A DNA stretch of 64,000 nucleotides from Cercophora sp. LCS_1 (Eukaryota > Ascomycota > Sordariomycetes > Sordariales > Lasiosphaeriaceae). Under the pieces are notes generated by a model. It was not told where the DNA came from. It worked only from the letters and a program-made list of their open reading frames with translations, and did no database searches. The stretch lies in NCBI GenBank assembly GCA_036250225.1, contig JAPZLL010000049.1, positions 1-64,000 of the forward strand. The letters run 5' to 3'. Positions 63,066 through 64,000 of this stretch are shown here, one piece after another. Position 1 is the stretch's first letter; each line of letters starts with the position of its first letter. The translations under genes were made by a program, and so were the position numbers.

Positions 63066-64000
63066 GGTGTTTGTTGACTTGAACCTGAGCCGGGCGGGCA
63101 AGGGGAAGCAGGGCAGTTCACGATGGGTGGGGTGCGGGACGCGGAGGAGGTGTGGCGTCAGGGTGTAGGATATCTCCAGGCCTCAGGCGCACGTGTGGAC
63201 GAGCAACTGCTCCTTCAGCGGAGCTTGACCCGTTGGGACCATGGGAAATCAGCAAAGGCGGGAACCAGCGGGGAGGGTGTCCTGGGGGTCGGAGTTTTAA
63301 AAGCGAGCGGGCGTTTTCTTTGCTTCTGGGACGACGGCGGAGGTATCCTGTCTCTCACCCCAGAGCGTTTCTTTTTCCACGCTCCTCCCCCTCCTAGTCG
63401 AGCCGATTCCCGGTAGGGCAGGCGGCAAACAGGGATGCAAGGCACGGCCGTTTTCACGCCCGATGTTCTCAGAAAGGGGTGACCAGGGCAAGAGCCGCAA
63501 AAGAGCGGCTCTGCGGGCGAGCAAGACAAGGTCACACGCCGTGTTGGCGGCCTTGAGGTAAGGAAAAAGAGGGAGCGAGCAATGTCGGTTGCTACCGAAT
63601 TCGCTTCACATCGTGACGTGGAAGAGGCCGGTAGGGTAAGGTAGAGAAGGGAGAGAGGTCTGGAGTGGAATGCTGCATATGTACAGTGCGAGTGCGTGCG
63701 AAGGAGGATGCCATCCAGGCCGATTAAGATTAGTTATTGCGATTCAATACGACCTTAGAGGCATATTGGGAGAGGCTGATGCCGTGTCTGCTGCAGCCCC
63801 AAAGACGGAGGCCAAACTTTGATGTTTTGTGCCACTGATGGCACCGCATCCCAGCAGGGAACTGGACCTGGATGCAGGTCCCCGGCAAGCCGGGCAGCGG
63901 CCACAGTCCCTTCCGTCATTCGGCTAGCGCTGATCGTAGCCGGCCTGGACCGCGGGCCAGTGGCGCCGTATTGGCGGGCAGGGGCCCGCCCCAATGTGGA
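63066..64000. other. Intergenic right edge
   Basis: About 935 bp up to the window end, including the promoter of the zinc-finger/coiled-coil gene. No gene or repeat was recognised. Confidence 0.5.

Noticed and set aside
1..64000. CRISPR arrays, operons or prophage-like features
   Set aside because: The window has spliced eukaryotic genes with individual promoters, and no spaced direct repeat arrays were seen.

Overview
The window is nuclear DNA of a filamentous ascomycete, most likely a Sordariomycete. Genes are eukaryotic and monocistronic. Most carry short introns of about 45-245 nt with GTAAGT-like donors, CTAAC/CTGAC branch points and CAG/TAG acceptors. Several families are typical of filamentous fungi: Clr5-domain protein, CreC, CreD, outward-rectifier K+ channel TOK1, a BCS1-like AAA ATPase and an ABCA-type transporter. 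Genus cannot be fixed from the sequence alone. Exon coordinates below were worked out by hand from splice signals, reading phase and family conservation. No alignment or RNA evidence was available.

Layout, left to right. 0.1-1.5 kb: SUMO ligase Nse2 (+). 2.0-3.1 kb: Clr5-domain protein (-). 5.7-7.5 kb: Slm1-type BAR/PH protein (-). 8.8-10.7 kb: arrestin CreD (-). 14.1-16.4 kb: WD40 protein CreC (-). 17.6-19.5 kb: mitochondrial Miro GTPase Gem1 (+). 20.1-21.6 kb: mRNA cap methyltransferase Abd1 (-). 22.1-23.7 kb: proteasome lid subunit Rpn7 (+). 24.2-25.8 kb: alanine aminotransferase (-). 27.5-27.9 kb: a 57-residue mitochondrial ribosomal protein bL33m (+). 28.6-30.0 kb: MpaH-like alpha/beta hydrolase ending in GKL (+). 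30.5-32.2 kb: HMG-CoA synthase (-). 34.2-36.4 kb: BCS1-like AAA ATPase (-). 37.9-38.7 kb: Pro/Gly-rich protein (-). 42.1-44.5 kb: single-pass membrane protein (+). 45.7-46.7 kb: CCDC174-like protein (-). 47.3-47.6 kb: small membrane protein (+). 47.7-48.9 kb: homoserine dehydrogenase (-). 49.2-50.2 kb: tRNA m7G methyltransferase Trm8 (+). 50.4-52.5 kb: TOK1 channel (+). 52.6-57.5 kb: ABCA-type transporter (-). 58.0-60.2 kb: lysyl-tRNA synthetase (-). 60.9-63.1 kb: zinc-finger/coiled-coil nuclear-type protein (-).

Most of this is core housekeeping: RNA capping and modification, translation, proteasome, mitochondria, amino-acid and sterol precursor synthesis. It is not a biosynthetic cluster or a mobile island. 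The most striking arrangement is creD and creC as consecutive genes on the same strand. In Aspergillus they act on opposite arms of one ubiquitin pathway controlling carbon catabolite repression: CreD is an adaptor for the HulA ligase, and CreC is the partner of the CreB deubiquitinase. Other points of note are very small exons (10 nt in gem1, 16 nt in bL33m, 19 nt in krs1), a peroxisome-type C-terminus on the hydrolase next to HMG-CoA synthase, an RGG tract inside the cap methyltransferase, and three gene-free stretches of 2.6-3.4 kb. I found no CRISPR array, transposon ORF, rRNA or convincing tRNA, and no clearly undescribed system.
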